NCBI GenBank assembly: GCA_902602515.1
Contig: CACKRG010000006.1
Span: 1-64,000 of the forward strand
From: an uncultured Alphaproteobacteria bacterium
GTDB taxonomy: Bacteria; Pseudomonadota; Alphaproteobacteria; HIMB59; GCA-002718135
Length of the DNA stretch: 64,000 bases
Direction: 5' to 3'
Below the pieces are notes generated by a model that saw only the letters and a program-made list of their open reading frames with translations, searched no databases and was not told the DNA's origin. The position numbers and the translations under genes are program-made. Below, in pieces: positions 56,779 to 64,000 of the stretch. Numbering within the stretch: the stretch's first letter is position 1; each line of letters starts with the position of its first letter.

Positions 56779-57480
56779 TTAAGATGATAGCAATAGATTA
56801 ACCCTTCTATTCATTTTACCTTTGTTTTCTATTTTACCAATTTGAATTTTACCAATCTCATTAGTCGATCTCACATGTGTACCACCACATGGTTGTAAGT
56901 CAACATCGCCAATTCTAATCAATCTTATTTTACCATCTACTTGAGGAGGTTTTACCGACATAGTTCTTACAAGTTCAGGTTTTTGTTCCAATATACTACT
57001 TTCAATTACTTCGCTAGTAACGGAATGATTATCTTCAACTAACAAATTTATTTTTTCTTCCAATTCTTCTTTATTTATTAGTTTATCTGGATCATTAAAA
57101 TCTAATCGACTTTTTTCATATCTAATTTGACCACCAGTTACTCCTAAAGGTATTATAGAACACAATAAGTGCAATGCCGTATGCATTCTCATATGCTTGT
57201 ATCGTAAATCCCAATTTATTTTTCCGATTATGTCATCATTCTTTTCAAGATGTTTGATATCATCTACAATATTTATTATTTTATTATTTTCCTTAATAGT
57301 ATCTAAAACTTGTATTTTACCGCCTTCAGTTTCAATTTCTCCTTTGTCTCCTGGCTGACCACCACTTTTTGCATAAAACGCTGTTTGATCTAATTCAATA
57401 AGTTTATCCTCTTTTACAATGTCTATAATTTTTGCTTTAAATTCTTTCAAATATGCATCATTTTCAAATAATTTTGTCAT
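56779..57480 (-). CDS. alaX: Alanyl-tRNA editing protein AlaX
   Basis: The 233 residues match the free-standing AlaRS editing domain. FYAKSGGQPGDKGEIE is the N-terminal Gly-rich motif; the zinc ligands are His in MHTALHLL and Cys-His in QPCGGTHV. It removes serine or glycine mischarged on tRNA-Ala. It stands alone, convergent with aapP and divergent from umuD. Confidence 0.93.
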   Translation of the reverse strand: MTKLFENDAYLKEFKAKIIDIVKEDKLIELDQTAFYAKSGGQPGDKGEIETEGGKIQVLDTIKENNKIINIVDDIKHLEKNDDIIGKINWDLRYKHMRMHTALHLLCSIIPLGVTGGQIRYEKSRLDFNDPDKLINKEELEEKINLLVEDNHSVTSEVIESSILEQKPELVRTMSVKPPQVDGKIRLIRIGDVDLQPCGGTHVRSTNEIGKIQIGKIENKGKMNRRVNLLLSS

Positions 57481-57513
57481 AGCGTTTTTTAGCAGTATTT
57501 TAAAAATATTATA

Positions 57514-57541
57514 TTGACTTTTTTATTATTCTGGATAAATT
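57514..57541 (+). promoter_or_regulatory. Promoter of umuDC
   Basis: A -35 TTGACT (57514-57519) and a -10 TAAATT (57536-57541) are 16 bases apart. The SOS box begins 2 bases later, over the start site, so LexA would block this promoter. Exact start is not determined. Confidence 0.6.
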
Positions 57542-57542
57542 A

Positions 57543-57557
57543 GAACAAAAATAGAAC
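57543..57557 (+). promoter_or_regulatory. LexA (SOS) box, GAAC-N7-GAAC
   Basis: GAAC at 57543-57546 and GAAC at 57554-57557 are separated by exactly 7 bases, the alphaproteobacterial LexA direct repeat (GTTCN7GTTC read from the other side). It overlaps the expected transcription start of umuDC, 63 bp before the umuD ATG. Confidence 0.85.
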
Positions 57558-57619
57558 AAATAATTTTATAAATAATATAATTACTATTTATCAATTATTT
57601 AAATATTTTTTTTAATACT

Positions 57620-58057
57620 ATGTCTAAAAAAATAGAAAATTTAATATTCAAAGCTGAATCCAAAGTAGATCGAATAACTCCTTATTTTCTAGATACAGTA
57701 TCTGCAGGCTTCCCATCTCCAGCTACTGATTATATGGAAAATAAACTCGATCTTAATGAGTATTTAGTTCAACACCCAACAGCAACGTATATTGTTAAAG
57801 CTAATGGCCCTTCAATGACCGATGCAGGTATATTATCAGGCGATCTACTTATTGTTGATAGAAGTATTACACCTCGTAATGACAATATTGTTATAGCCTC
57901 CATCTTTGGTGACCTAACGGTTAAAAAATTAAAAAAGAAAGATCAGTCATTATTTTTAATTTCTGCCAATAGTGAGTATCCTAGTATTCAAGTTAAAGAA
58001 GAAATGGAGTGTTTTATATGGGGGGTAGTGACATATGTCATACACAAAACTACTTAG
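57620..58057 (+). CDS. umuD: DNA polymerase V subunit UmuD
   Basis: The 145 residues resemble UmuD, a LexA-like self-cleaving protein: the cleavage site Ala29-Gly30 (SAGFPSP), catalytic Ser65 in NGPSMTDAG and Lys102 in LTVKKL. Its arrangement corresponds to E. coli Ser60/Lys97. RecA-stimulated cleavage gives UmuD', which activates UmuC. It overlaps umuC by 23 bases and lies under an SOS box. Confidence 0.95.
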   Translation: MSKKIENLIFKAESKVDRITPYFLDTVSAGFPSPATDYMENKLDLNEYLVQHPTATYIVKANGPSMTDAGILSGDLLIVDRSITPRNDNIVIASIFGDLTVKKLKKKDQSLFLISANSEYPSIQVKEEMECFIWGVVTYVIHKTT

Positions 58058-59339
58058 TAGAAACCATAGCTCAGTAAATCAATCTATAGCATTAATAGAC
58101 TGCAACAATTTTTATGCGTCATGTGAAAGAATATTTAACCCAAAACTTATAGGAAAACCAATTGTTGTACTTTCAAATAATGATGGTTGTATCATAGCAA
58201 GGTCAAAAGAAGCAAAAAAATTAGGGATAAAAATGGGTGAACCTTATTTTAAAGCAAAAAATATTATTGAAAAAAATGATGTTAAAGTTTTCTCATCTAA
58301 CTATTCTTTGTATGGCGATATCTCTCAAAGAGTAATGGAGACTTTATCAAGTTTCTCTTCCGAAGTAGAAATCTATTCAATAGATGAAGCATTTCTTGGC
58401 TTAAATGGTTTTGAGAACTATGAGTTAAATACTTATTGTAGGCATATTAGCCAAACAATTAAGAAATGGGTTGGTATTCCAGTTAGTATTGGAGTAGGCC
58501 CAACAAAAACCTTATCAAAAATATCTAATCATCTAGCAAAGCAAAAATCAGATTATCAAGGTGTATGCATACTAAAAAATAAAATAGAAATAAAAAAAGC
58601 ATTAGAATTAACATCTATTGAGGATGTATGGGGTATTGGAAGAAGATTATCTCTTTTCCTTAAAAAATATAATATTTATAATGCTTATCAATTCTCACAA
58701 ATAGATAGAGGGTGGATAAGAAAAAATATGGGTGTGGTAGGAGAGAAAACTTACCTAGAATTAAATAGTGTATCATGTCTAGATCTTGATTTAATTCCCA
58801 GTGACAAAAAAAGTTGTTGTGTTTCAAGATCATTTAGTCATCCAATAGAGAAATTATTTGATTTAGAAGAATCAATATCAACTTATGGATCAAGGGCATC
58901 AGAAAAGATAAGAGAGGAGGGTTTGGTAGCAGAATCAATGAATATTTTTGTTTTAACAAATCATTTTAACCGAAGAGAAAGGCAATATTCTAACTCAATA
59001 AGACTTAATTTACCCTTTCCTACAAATAATAGTATTAAAATTGTTAAAAGGGCTCTTGAAGGAATTAGAAAAATTTACCGCCCTGGGTATCGTTATAAAA
59101 AAGCAGGAATTATATTATCTGGTCTCAGTAGGCATAACACTACGATGGGATTGCTTGATTATGATCGAGAAATTTCTGATAAGATGATGCAAACTATTGA
59201 TAAGATAAATTCCAGGTATGGAAGTTCCACATTAAAAATTGCTTCTGAAGGTGTAGAAAAAGTATGGAAGATGAAAAGAGAAAATGTATCTCCATGTTAT
59301 ACAACAAGATTTGAAGAGCTAATTGAAGTAAAATCTTAA
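58035..59339 (+). CDS. umuC: DNA polymerase V catalytic subunit UmuC
   Basis: This Y-family polymerase of 434 residues shows ALIDCNNFYASCERIF with the first catalytic Asp22, EIYSIDEAFLGL with the second Asp-Glu pair, SIGVGPTKTLSKISNHLAKQ, and little-finger motifs later. Compared with E. coli, the N-terminus has about 16 extra residues. It performs error-prone bypass of DNA lesions during the SOS response. Its 3' end overlaps the next gene on the other strand by 4 bases. Confidence 0.95.
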   Translation: MSYTKLLSRNHSSVNQSIALIDCNNFYASCERIFNPKLIGKPIVVLSNNDGCIIARSKEAKKLGIKMGEPYFKAKNIIEKNDVKVFSSNYSLYGDISQRVMETLSSFSSEVEIYSIDEAFLGLNGFENYELNTYCRHISQTIKKWVGIPVSIGVGPTKTLSKISNHLAKQKSDYQGVCILKNKIEIKKALELTSIEDVWGIGRRLSLFLKKYNIYNAYQFSQIDRGWIRKNMGVVGEKTYLELNSVSCLDLDLIPSDKKSCCVSRSFSHPIEKLFDLEESISTYGSRASEKIREEGLVAESMNIFVLTNHFNRRERQYSNSIRLNLPFPTNNSIKIVKRALEGIRKIYRPGYRYKKAGIILSGLSRHNTTMGLLDYDREISDKMMQTIDKINSRYGSSTLKIASEGVEKVWKMKRENVSPCYTTRFEELIEVKS

Positions 59340-59683
59340 TCTAAATTACAATTTGTCATATCAAAAGATTTACTAGAAAGATATTCAACACGTTCTTTTA
59401 GTTTTCTTTTGTTAACTTTTTTATATCTCGTATAAGAACCTTTTTTCATATCAAGATTTTCTTCATTAATAGATAAAAAAAGGCATGTATGATTGTAGAT
59501 AAGTTCATCTGGAGAATCATCAGTTATAGCGTTTTCACCTCTATTGTATGACCCCCAAAGATCAAATTTATCCTCATCTGTTAGATACAATCCAAATTGA
59601 TAGAATTCTTTAGAAGAAGAGGTGAAGGATATAGAAAAAGTAGTTAGAAATAGAATAGGTATTATTAATATTCTTATAATCAT
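59336..59683 (-). CDS. Small exported protein, unknown
   Basis: The 115 residues start with a Sec-type signal (hydrophobic to about residue 20, TFSISFTSSSKE) and have a polar mature part of about 95 residues with two Cys (NHTCLF, TNCNLD) that could pair in the periplasm. I recognise no family. It lies downstream of tRNA-Cys and tRNA-Asn on the same strand and overlaps the end of umuC. Confidence 0.65.
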   Translation of the reverse strand: MIIRILIIPILFLTTFSISFTSSSKEFYQFGLYLTDEDKFDLWGSYNRGENAITDDSPDELIYNHTCLFLSINEENLDMKKGSYTRYKKVNKRKLKERVEYLSSKSFDMTNCNLD

Positions 59684-59741
59684 ATTATGTACGTAAAGTG
59701 AAAATTGAAAAAATAAAATATTAAAAATTAATAATTTAAGT

Positions 59742-59816
59742 TGGCTCCCCGGGCCGGGCTCGAACCAGCGACCTTAGAGTTAACAGCTCTCTGCTCTACC
59801 ACTGAGCTACCAGGGA
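59742..59816 (-). tRNA. tRNA-Asn (GUU)
   Basis: On the minus strand, the acceptor is TCCCTGG/CCGGGGA with one G-U pair and the anticodon loop CTGTTAA gives GUU. The T-loop is TTCGAGC. Discriminator G is at 59745 and CCA is encoded (59742-59744). The first anticodon-stem pair is mismatched (G-A), the rest intact. Confidence 0.96.
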
Positions 59817-59863
59817 ACACAGAAACGTTGTTAATAAAAAAAAATAAAAAAACAAGAGAAAAT

Positions 59864-59937
59864 TGGAGGCTCGGAGCGGAATCGAACCGCTGTGCAAGGC
59901 TTTGCAGGCCCCTACATAACCACTCTGCCACCGAGCC
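59864..59937 (-). tRNA. tRNA-Cys (GCA)
   Basis: On the minus strand, the acceptor GGCTCGG/CCGAGCC encloses the anticodon loop CTGCAAA (anticodon GCA). The T-loop is TTCGATT, discriminator T (59867), CCA encoded (59864-59866). It lies 47 bp upstream of tRNA-Asn, so both are probably one transcript. Confidence 0.96.
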
Positions 59938-60061
59938 TAAAAAAAAGACAATTATCATTATATAAATTCTAGTCAATCAATGAAAAAAAAATTCCTTAGA
60001 TTAATAATTTAATTTATATAATTGAATAAATGTCAGGTATATATAAAGCATTCTTTAAAAA

Positions 60062-60721
60062 ATGAATGAAACATTTGAAATAGCTAGAAAAAATATGGTC
60101 ATAAATCAGTTGCGACCAAACAAAATTAATGAAGAGAATATTCTTAATATATTTGCAAATATACCAAAAGAAAATTATTTGGATAATAAATTATTTAAAA
60201 ATTGCTATCTTGATAAAAATTTAGATATAATCGATAAAAGAGGTTATCTAAAAAATCTACATTTAGCTCAAATTATTAAATATTCAAAAATATCTGAAAA
60301 TGACAAAGTATTACATTTAGGAGGTCTTACAGGATATTTTTCAACTTTAATAGGATTTCTTTGTAAAGAACTTGAAGTCGTTGAAGAGGACGAAGAATTA
60401 TTTAACTCTCTTCAACAAAATATTAAAAAAAATAATACCTCAAATATCAACTTGTTTAATGATAGTTTACTAAATGGATTGCCAAGTAAATCACCATTTG
60501 ATTTGATTATCATTGATGGCCCTATGTATAGAGTTAGCAAACATTTAAAACAGCAACTTTCAAGAAATGGTGGTAGATTGATATATATAAAAAAGATATA
60601 TGATAATTTGGGTAAAGCTTATAAAATTACAAGAAATGAAGATTTGTACTCTTCAATTTATTTATTTGATGTAATGAGTACTTATGAAATTCAAAGTAAG
60701 GAAAAGGAGTTTAAATTTTAA
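60062..60721 (+). CDS. Protein-L-isoaspartate O-methyltransferase-like protein
   Basis: The 219 residues resemble the Pcm family: FEIARKNMVINQLRPNKINEENIL at the start, SAM motif I as VLHLGGLTGYFSTLIGFL (first Gly changed from the usual GTG), then VVEEDEELFNSLQQNI and DLIIIDGPMY. A Pcm-like gene before tolC and valS is conserved in alphaproteobacteria. The degenerate SAM loop (HLGGLTGY rather than EIGTGSGY) leaves its activity uncertain. It abuts tolC. Confidence 0.82.
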   Translation: MNETFEIARKNMVINQLRPNKINEENILNIFANIPKENYLDNKLFKNCYLDKNLDIIDKRGYLKNLHLAQIIKYSKISENDKVLHLGGLTGYFSTLIGFLCKELEVVEEDEELFNSLQQNIKKNNTSNINLFNDSLLNGLPSKSPFDLIIIDGPMYRVSKHLKQQLSRNGGRLIYIKKIYDNLGKAYKITRNEDLYSSIYLFDVMSTYEIQSKEKEFKF

Positions 60722-62008
60722 ATGAGATTTATATTTTTAATTTATTTATTTTTTAATTCAACAACAACTTTAGCTTTATCAATAGATGATTCTGTAAAAA
60801 GTACTATTGCTAATAATTTAAAAGTAAAAATTGCCTTTGAAAAACTGAATGAAAGCAAAGAAACTATTGAAGTAGCTATAGGTAAAAAACTTCCAACTGT
60901 TACTGGTACAATTACCGGTACCTATAGTAATAATGATACAACATCAGCAGCAGGTGCATCAACAACACCAGAAACTTTTACAGATAAGTATAAAATTAGT
61001 ATTACTCAAAACTTGTATGATGGAGGTGAAAAAAATTTAGAAATTAAGAGATCAAAAATTATTTATGAAAATGCAGTAATAAATTTTTATAAAACAGTCC
61101 AAAATCTATCATTATCTGCTATAGAAGGTTATTTAACCGTCATAAATTATGAAAAATCATTAGAGGCTTCTGAAAAAAATTTTGATTCTGTTTCAAGGTT
61201 TTTAGAAGAAGTAAAATTAAAATATGAATTAGGATCAGCAACCATAACTGAAATGAAAAATGCTGAAAGTGCTTTTTCAATTGCAGAAACAAATCTTTTT
61301 TCAGCTCAACAAAACTACAAAGTCAGCTTAAAAACATTTAAATCAATTGTTGGTAAAGAAGCTATTAATTTAGAAGATTATGTAAACATAGAAGGTGATT
61401 TAAATTTTGAAAATATACTATCTGAAGTTAATAAGAATAATTTTAATATTTTAATTGCTCAAAATAATATTAAAATCAAAGAGCTTGATCTCTCAAAAGA
61501 AAAAGCTTCTAATAAACCTGCCTTAGATATAACTGCTTCAACAGAGTACTCTGATGGTTCACGAATAGATGCTGGAACTGAAAATACTAACGCATCAATA
61601 GGCTTAACTTTAACAATTCCTATATTTCAACAAAATATCGATAAATCAGATATTAGAAAAATTAATTCTCAAATATTACAAACTGAAATTGAGTTAGATG
61701 ATCTTAAAGAAAGTTTAAATATTGAGGTATCAAACTATTATAAAAACTATTTAGTTAGTAAATCAAATTTAAATACATCTTTATTAACTATAGAGTATGC
61801 AAATACTCTCCTTCAAAGCACTAAGGAGGAATACAACCTTGGGACCAAATCTATAACTGATCTAATAGAGGCAGAAACTAATCTTTTAAACGTTAATGTC
61901 GAATATTTTAATGCAAATAAAAACTATCTTACTAATTACTTTAATTTACTAGCTTTAGACGGTTCACTGATTAAATTATTTGATGAGTATCTCCCAAGCT
62001 ATAATTAG
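60722..62008 (+). CDS. tolC: TolC-family outer membrane efflux protein
   Basis: The 428 residues begin with a signal peptide (to about TLALS). Two repeats of the outer membrane efflux protein family follow: long helices such as EKLNESKETIEVAIGKKLPTVTG and ISITQNLYDGGEKNLEIKRSK in the first half, and IGLTLTIPIFQQNIDKSDIRKINSQIL in the second. It forms the outer-membrane channel for type I secretion and efflux pumps. It precedes the PopZ-like gene by 37 bp. Confidence 0.93.
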   Translation: MRFIFLIYLFFNSTTTLALSIDDSVKSTIANNLKVKIAFEKLNESKETIEVAIGKKLPTVTGTITGTYSNNDTTSAAGASTTPETFTDKYKISITQNLYDGGEKNLEIKRSKIIYENAVINFYKTVQNLSLSAIEGYLTVINYEKSLEASEKNFDSVSRFLEEVKLKYELGSATITEMKNAESAFSIAETNLFSAQQNYKVSLKTFKSIVGKEAINLEDYVNIEGDLNFENILSEVNKNNFNILIAQNNIKIKELDLSKEKASNKPALDITASTEYSDGSRIDAGTENTNASIGLTLTIPIFQQNIDKSDIRKINSQILQTEIELDDLKESLNIEVSNYYKNYLVSKSNLNTSLLTIEYANTLLQSTKEEYNLGTKSITDLIEAETNLLNVNVEYFNANKNYLTNYFNLLALDGSLIKLFDEYLPSYN

Positions 62009-62045
62009 AGTTTTATTAATTTAATTAAACATTTATAATACTTAT

Positions 62046-62330
62046 ATGAATACAAAAAATTCAATCAATGAATCTCTTGAAGTCATACGAAGAGCACTTG
62101 AAGATGAAAAAAACGATTCAAATAAACATTCTTCATCTAATATTTTAATACTTAATCAAAAAGTTAATAGTGATGGTACAATAAAATTACTTCAAAAAGA
62201 CGAAGATATAAATAATGAAATTAACGATATTATAGACCAAAAACTCTCCTATCTTGTAGAACATAAAATTGAAAAAATACTTGAGGAGAAAATCCCAAAA
62301 TTACTAAAAAATTATTTCGACTCAAAATAG
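62046..62330 (+). CDS. PopZ/DUF2497-like protein
   Basis: The 94-residue, acidic, helical protein has [18 protein letters not shown] at the start and a C-terminal helix [23 protein letters not shown], matching the ends of PopZ/DUF2497. The tolC-DUF2497-valS order is standard in alphaproteobacteria. In Caulobacter PopZ organises cell poles, but this form is very short and lacks its Pro-rich middle, so a polar scaffold role is inference. Confidence 0.78.
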   Translation: MNTKNSINESLEVIRRALEDEKNDSNKHSSSNILILNQKVNSDGTIKLLQKDEDINNEINDIIDQKLSYLVEHKIEKILEEKIPKLLKNYFDSK

Positions 62331-62335
62331 TTACG

Positions 62336-64000
62336 ATGCAGCTTGATAAATTTTTTGATTTTTTAAAAGATGAAAAAAATCTTTATTCTCAATGGGAGAA
62401 ATCAAATTGTTTTAAACCACAAAAAGGAGGTGAACCTTATTCTATAATGATGCCGCCACCAAATGTTACAGGTAGCTTACATATGGGTCATGCTTTAACC
62501 TTCACAATTCAAGATATATTAATCAGATACCATAGAATGAAGGGTATGGAAGTATTGTGGCAAGCAGGGACAGATCATGCAGGAATAGCTACTCAGATGG
62601 TGGTTGAAAGAAAATTAAGTGAGTCAAACCTAGATAGACGATCTTTAGGTAGAGAAAAGTTTATTGAAAAAGTATGGGAATGGAAAAAAGAGTCGGGTGG
62701 TCAGATAAGTAATCAATTAAGAAGACTTGGTGCTTCTGCAGATTGGTCAAGAGAAAGGTTCACTATGGATGAGGGTCTTTCTAATGCAGTTAAGAAAGTT
62801 TTTGTTAATTTATTTAATGATGGAATTATTTATAAAGATAAAAGATTGGTTAATTGGGATCCAAAACTTTTAACTGCTATTTCTGATCTTGAAGTAGAGC
62901 AAAGAGATACTGAAGGCAGTTTATGGCATATTAAATATCCTATAGATGAAAATAATCATATCATAGTTGCAACAACAAGACCTGAGACGATGTTAGGAGA
63001 TACTGCAGTTGCCGTTCATCCAGATGATGAAAAATATAAAAATTTAACTGGCAAATTTTGTAACTTACCAATTTCAAATAAAAAAATACCAATCATTGCT
63101 GATGAATATGCAGATCCTGAAAAAGGTTCTGGAGCTGTAAAAATTACTCCTGCACATGACTTTAATGATTTTGAGGTAGGAAAGAGACATGATTTAGAAT
63201 TTATTAATATCTTTGATGAAAATGCTAAACTAAACTCAAATGTGCCTGAAGAATTTCAAAATTTAGATCGATTTGAAGCAAGAAAACTAATTTTAAAAAA
63301 ATTAGATGAAATGAATTTATTAATTAAAGAAGAAAAACAGCAAATGGTCATACCATATGGCGATAGATCAGGTGTCGTTATTGAGCCATGGCTAACAGAT
63401 CAATGGTTTTGTGATGCAAAAAAATTATCAGTCGATCCAATATCTGCTGTTAAAGATAATAGTTCTAAATTTATTCCTAAACAATGGGAAAATACATTTT
63501 ATAATTGGATGGAAAATATTCAACCGTGGTGTATTTCAAGACAGTTATGGTGGGGACATCAAATTCCTGCATGGTATGGTCCAGATAATAAATATTTTGT
63601 TAGTGAAACTCTCGAAGGGGCGCAAAATCAAGCAAAAGAATTTTATGGAAAGGGTGTTGAGCTTAGACAGGATGAAGATGTTCTAGATACTTGGTTTTCT
63701 TCTGCTCTATGGACATTCTCTACTTTAGATTGGCCAAATAAAACTTATGAATTAGATAAGTTTTATCCTGGCAATGTTTTGGTTACTGGTTTTGATATAA
63801 TATTTTTTTGGGTTGCGCGGATGATGATGATGGGTTCTTATTTTATGAAGGAGACTCCATTTAAAGATATTTATATTCATCCTTTAATACGTGATGAAAA
63901 AGGACAAAAAATGTCTAAATCAAAAGGTAACATAATTGATCCTTTAGAGCTATTAGATAAATATGGCGCTGATACATTGAGATTTACATTAACGGCACTA
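62336..64000 (+). CDS. valS: Valyl-tRNA synthetase (partial, C-terminus off the right edge)
   Basis: Translation from the ATG at 62336 stays open to the window end (555 residues of a usual 850-900). The class I signatures are HMGH (49-52, in [12 protein letters not shown]) and KMSKSKG (525-531); the editing region [17 protein letters not shown] lies between. It charges tRNA-Val. Tyr/Trp-rich [17 protein letters not shown] confirms the family. It starts 5 bases after the PopZ-like stop. Confidence 0.97.
   Translation, partial: MQLDKFFDFLKDEKNLYSQWEKSNCFKPQKGGEPYSIMMPPPNVTGSLHMGHALTFTIQDILIRYHRMKGMEVLWQAGTDHAGIATQMVVERKLSESNLDRRSLGREKFIEKVWEWKKESGGQISNQLRRLGASADWSRERFTMDEGLSNAVKKVFVNLFNDGIIYKDKRLVNWDPKLLTAISDLEVEQRDTEGSLWHIKYPIDENNHIIVATTRPETMLGDTAVAVHPDDEKYKNLTGKFCNLPISNKKIPIIADEYADPEKGSGAVKITPAHDFNDFEVGKRHDLEFINIFDENAKLNSNVPEEFQNLDRFEARKLILKKLDEMNLLIKEEKQQMVIPYGDRSGVVIEPWLTDQWFCDAKKLSVDPISAVKDNSSKFIPKQWENTFYNWMENIQPWCISRQLWWGHQIPAWYGPDNKYFVSETLEGAQNQAKEFYGKGVELRQDEDVLDTWFSSALWTFSTLDWPNKTYELDKFYPGNVLVTGFDIIFFWVARMMMMGSYFMKETPFKDIYIHPLIRDEKGQKMSKSKGNIIDPLELLDKYGADTLRFTLTAL

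Noticed and set aside
59728..59976. Frames on both strands across the tRNA-Asn/tRNA-Cys pair
   Set aside because: Their conserved-looking peptides come from the tRNA genes, which fold and carry CCA ends.
63411..63686. A 91-residue plus-strand frame near the right edge
   Set aside because: It lies out of frame inside valS, which is open with HMGH and KMSKS motifs.

Overview
The window looks like a stretch of chromosome from a small, AT-rich, free-living marine alphaproteobacterium. The alphaproteobacterial signs are Irr, the ubiquinol-cytochrome c chaperone beside bamE, an NDUFS4-type complex I subunit, the nrdR-rib-nusB-thiL run, the pcm-tolC-PopZ-valS run, the AapJQMP amino-acid transporter and a LexA box of the direct-repeat type (GAAC-N7-GAAC). 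A blue-type proteorhodopsin, very short intergenic gaps, many overlapping genes and a TRAP plus ABC uptake repertoire point to a streamlined surface-ocean lineage in or near the SAR11/HIMB59/AEGEAN-169 kind. The exact lineage is inference. I saw no prophage, insertion sequence, CRISPR array or rRNA, and no gene-free stretch reaches 300 bases.

Layout. 1-4034 (minus): a TRAP transporter operon dctP-dctQ-dctM, dctM running off the left edge, then glutaryl-CoA dehydrogenase. 5366-11216 (plus): rpiB-glyA-nrdR-ribD-ribE-ribH-nusB-thiL, a one-carbon and riboflavin/thiamine cofactor operon that lacks the usual ribBA. 11274-13379: proton-pumping pyrophosphatase. 13384-16342: bamE (minus) opposed to cyt-bc1 chaperone-rpmF-plsX-ihfA-merR, without yceD and fabH. 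16517-17281: proteorhodopsin with its own terminator. 17375-22538: rplM-rpsI-argC-lipoprotein-hom-recJ, then tRNA-Glu. 22658-26042 (minus): irr-aacS-qor. 26057-28146: hydrolase and NhaD. 28116-30765 (minus): thiB-thiP under a TPP riboswitch. 30844-35480: tRNA-Pro, SulP transporter, a zinc alcohol dehydrogenase, YtoQ, a methyltransferase and a small membrane protein.

35477-42208: adenine deaminase, an amidotransferase, a MOSC protein and a sugar ABC operon (two permeases, then the binding protein, then a strong terminator). 42209-46510: protein phosphatase, apt, thiolase, acyl-CoA dehydrogenase and NDUFS4-like protein. 46558-50599: tRNA-Arg, GFA protein, iolC-iolB-iolJ, a nucleosidase and a cupin. 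50613-52508 (minus): metC and a TauE/SafE permease. 52670-56777: aapJ-terminator-aapQMP. 56779-59683: AlaX (minus), SOS-controlled umuDC and a small exported protein. 59742-59937 (minus): tRNA-Asn and tRNA-Cys. 60062-64000: pcm-like methyltransferase, tolC, a PopZ-like protein and valS (cut by the right edge).

Together the genes suit scavenging of organic acids, sugars, inositol and amino acids. They are backed by light-driven proton pumping, PPi-driven proton pumping and Na+/H+ exchange. Regulation is sparse but legible: a TPP riboswitch whose 3' edge holds the thiB Shine-Dalgarno, an SOS box on umuDC, and stem-loops placed just after two binding-protein genes so that the binding protein can be made in excess of its membrane partners. 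I did not find a clearly new system. The most useful leads are the missing partners in otherwise conserved operons (ribBA, fabH, thiQ, sugar ABC ATPase), the terminators that touch the next start codon, the insertion in IHF-alpha, and a few unassigned small proteins.
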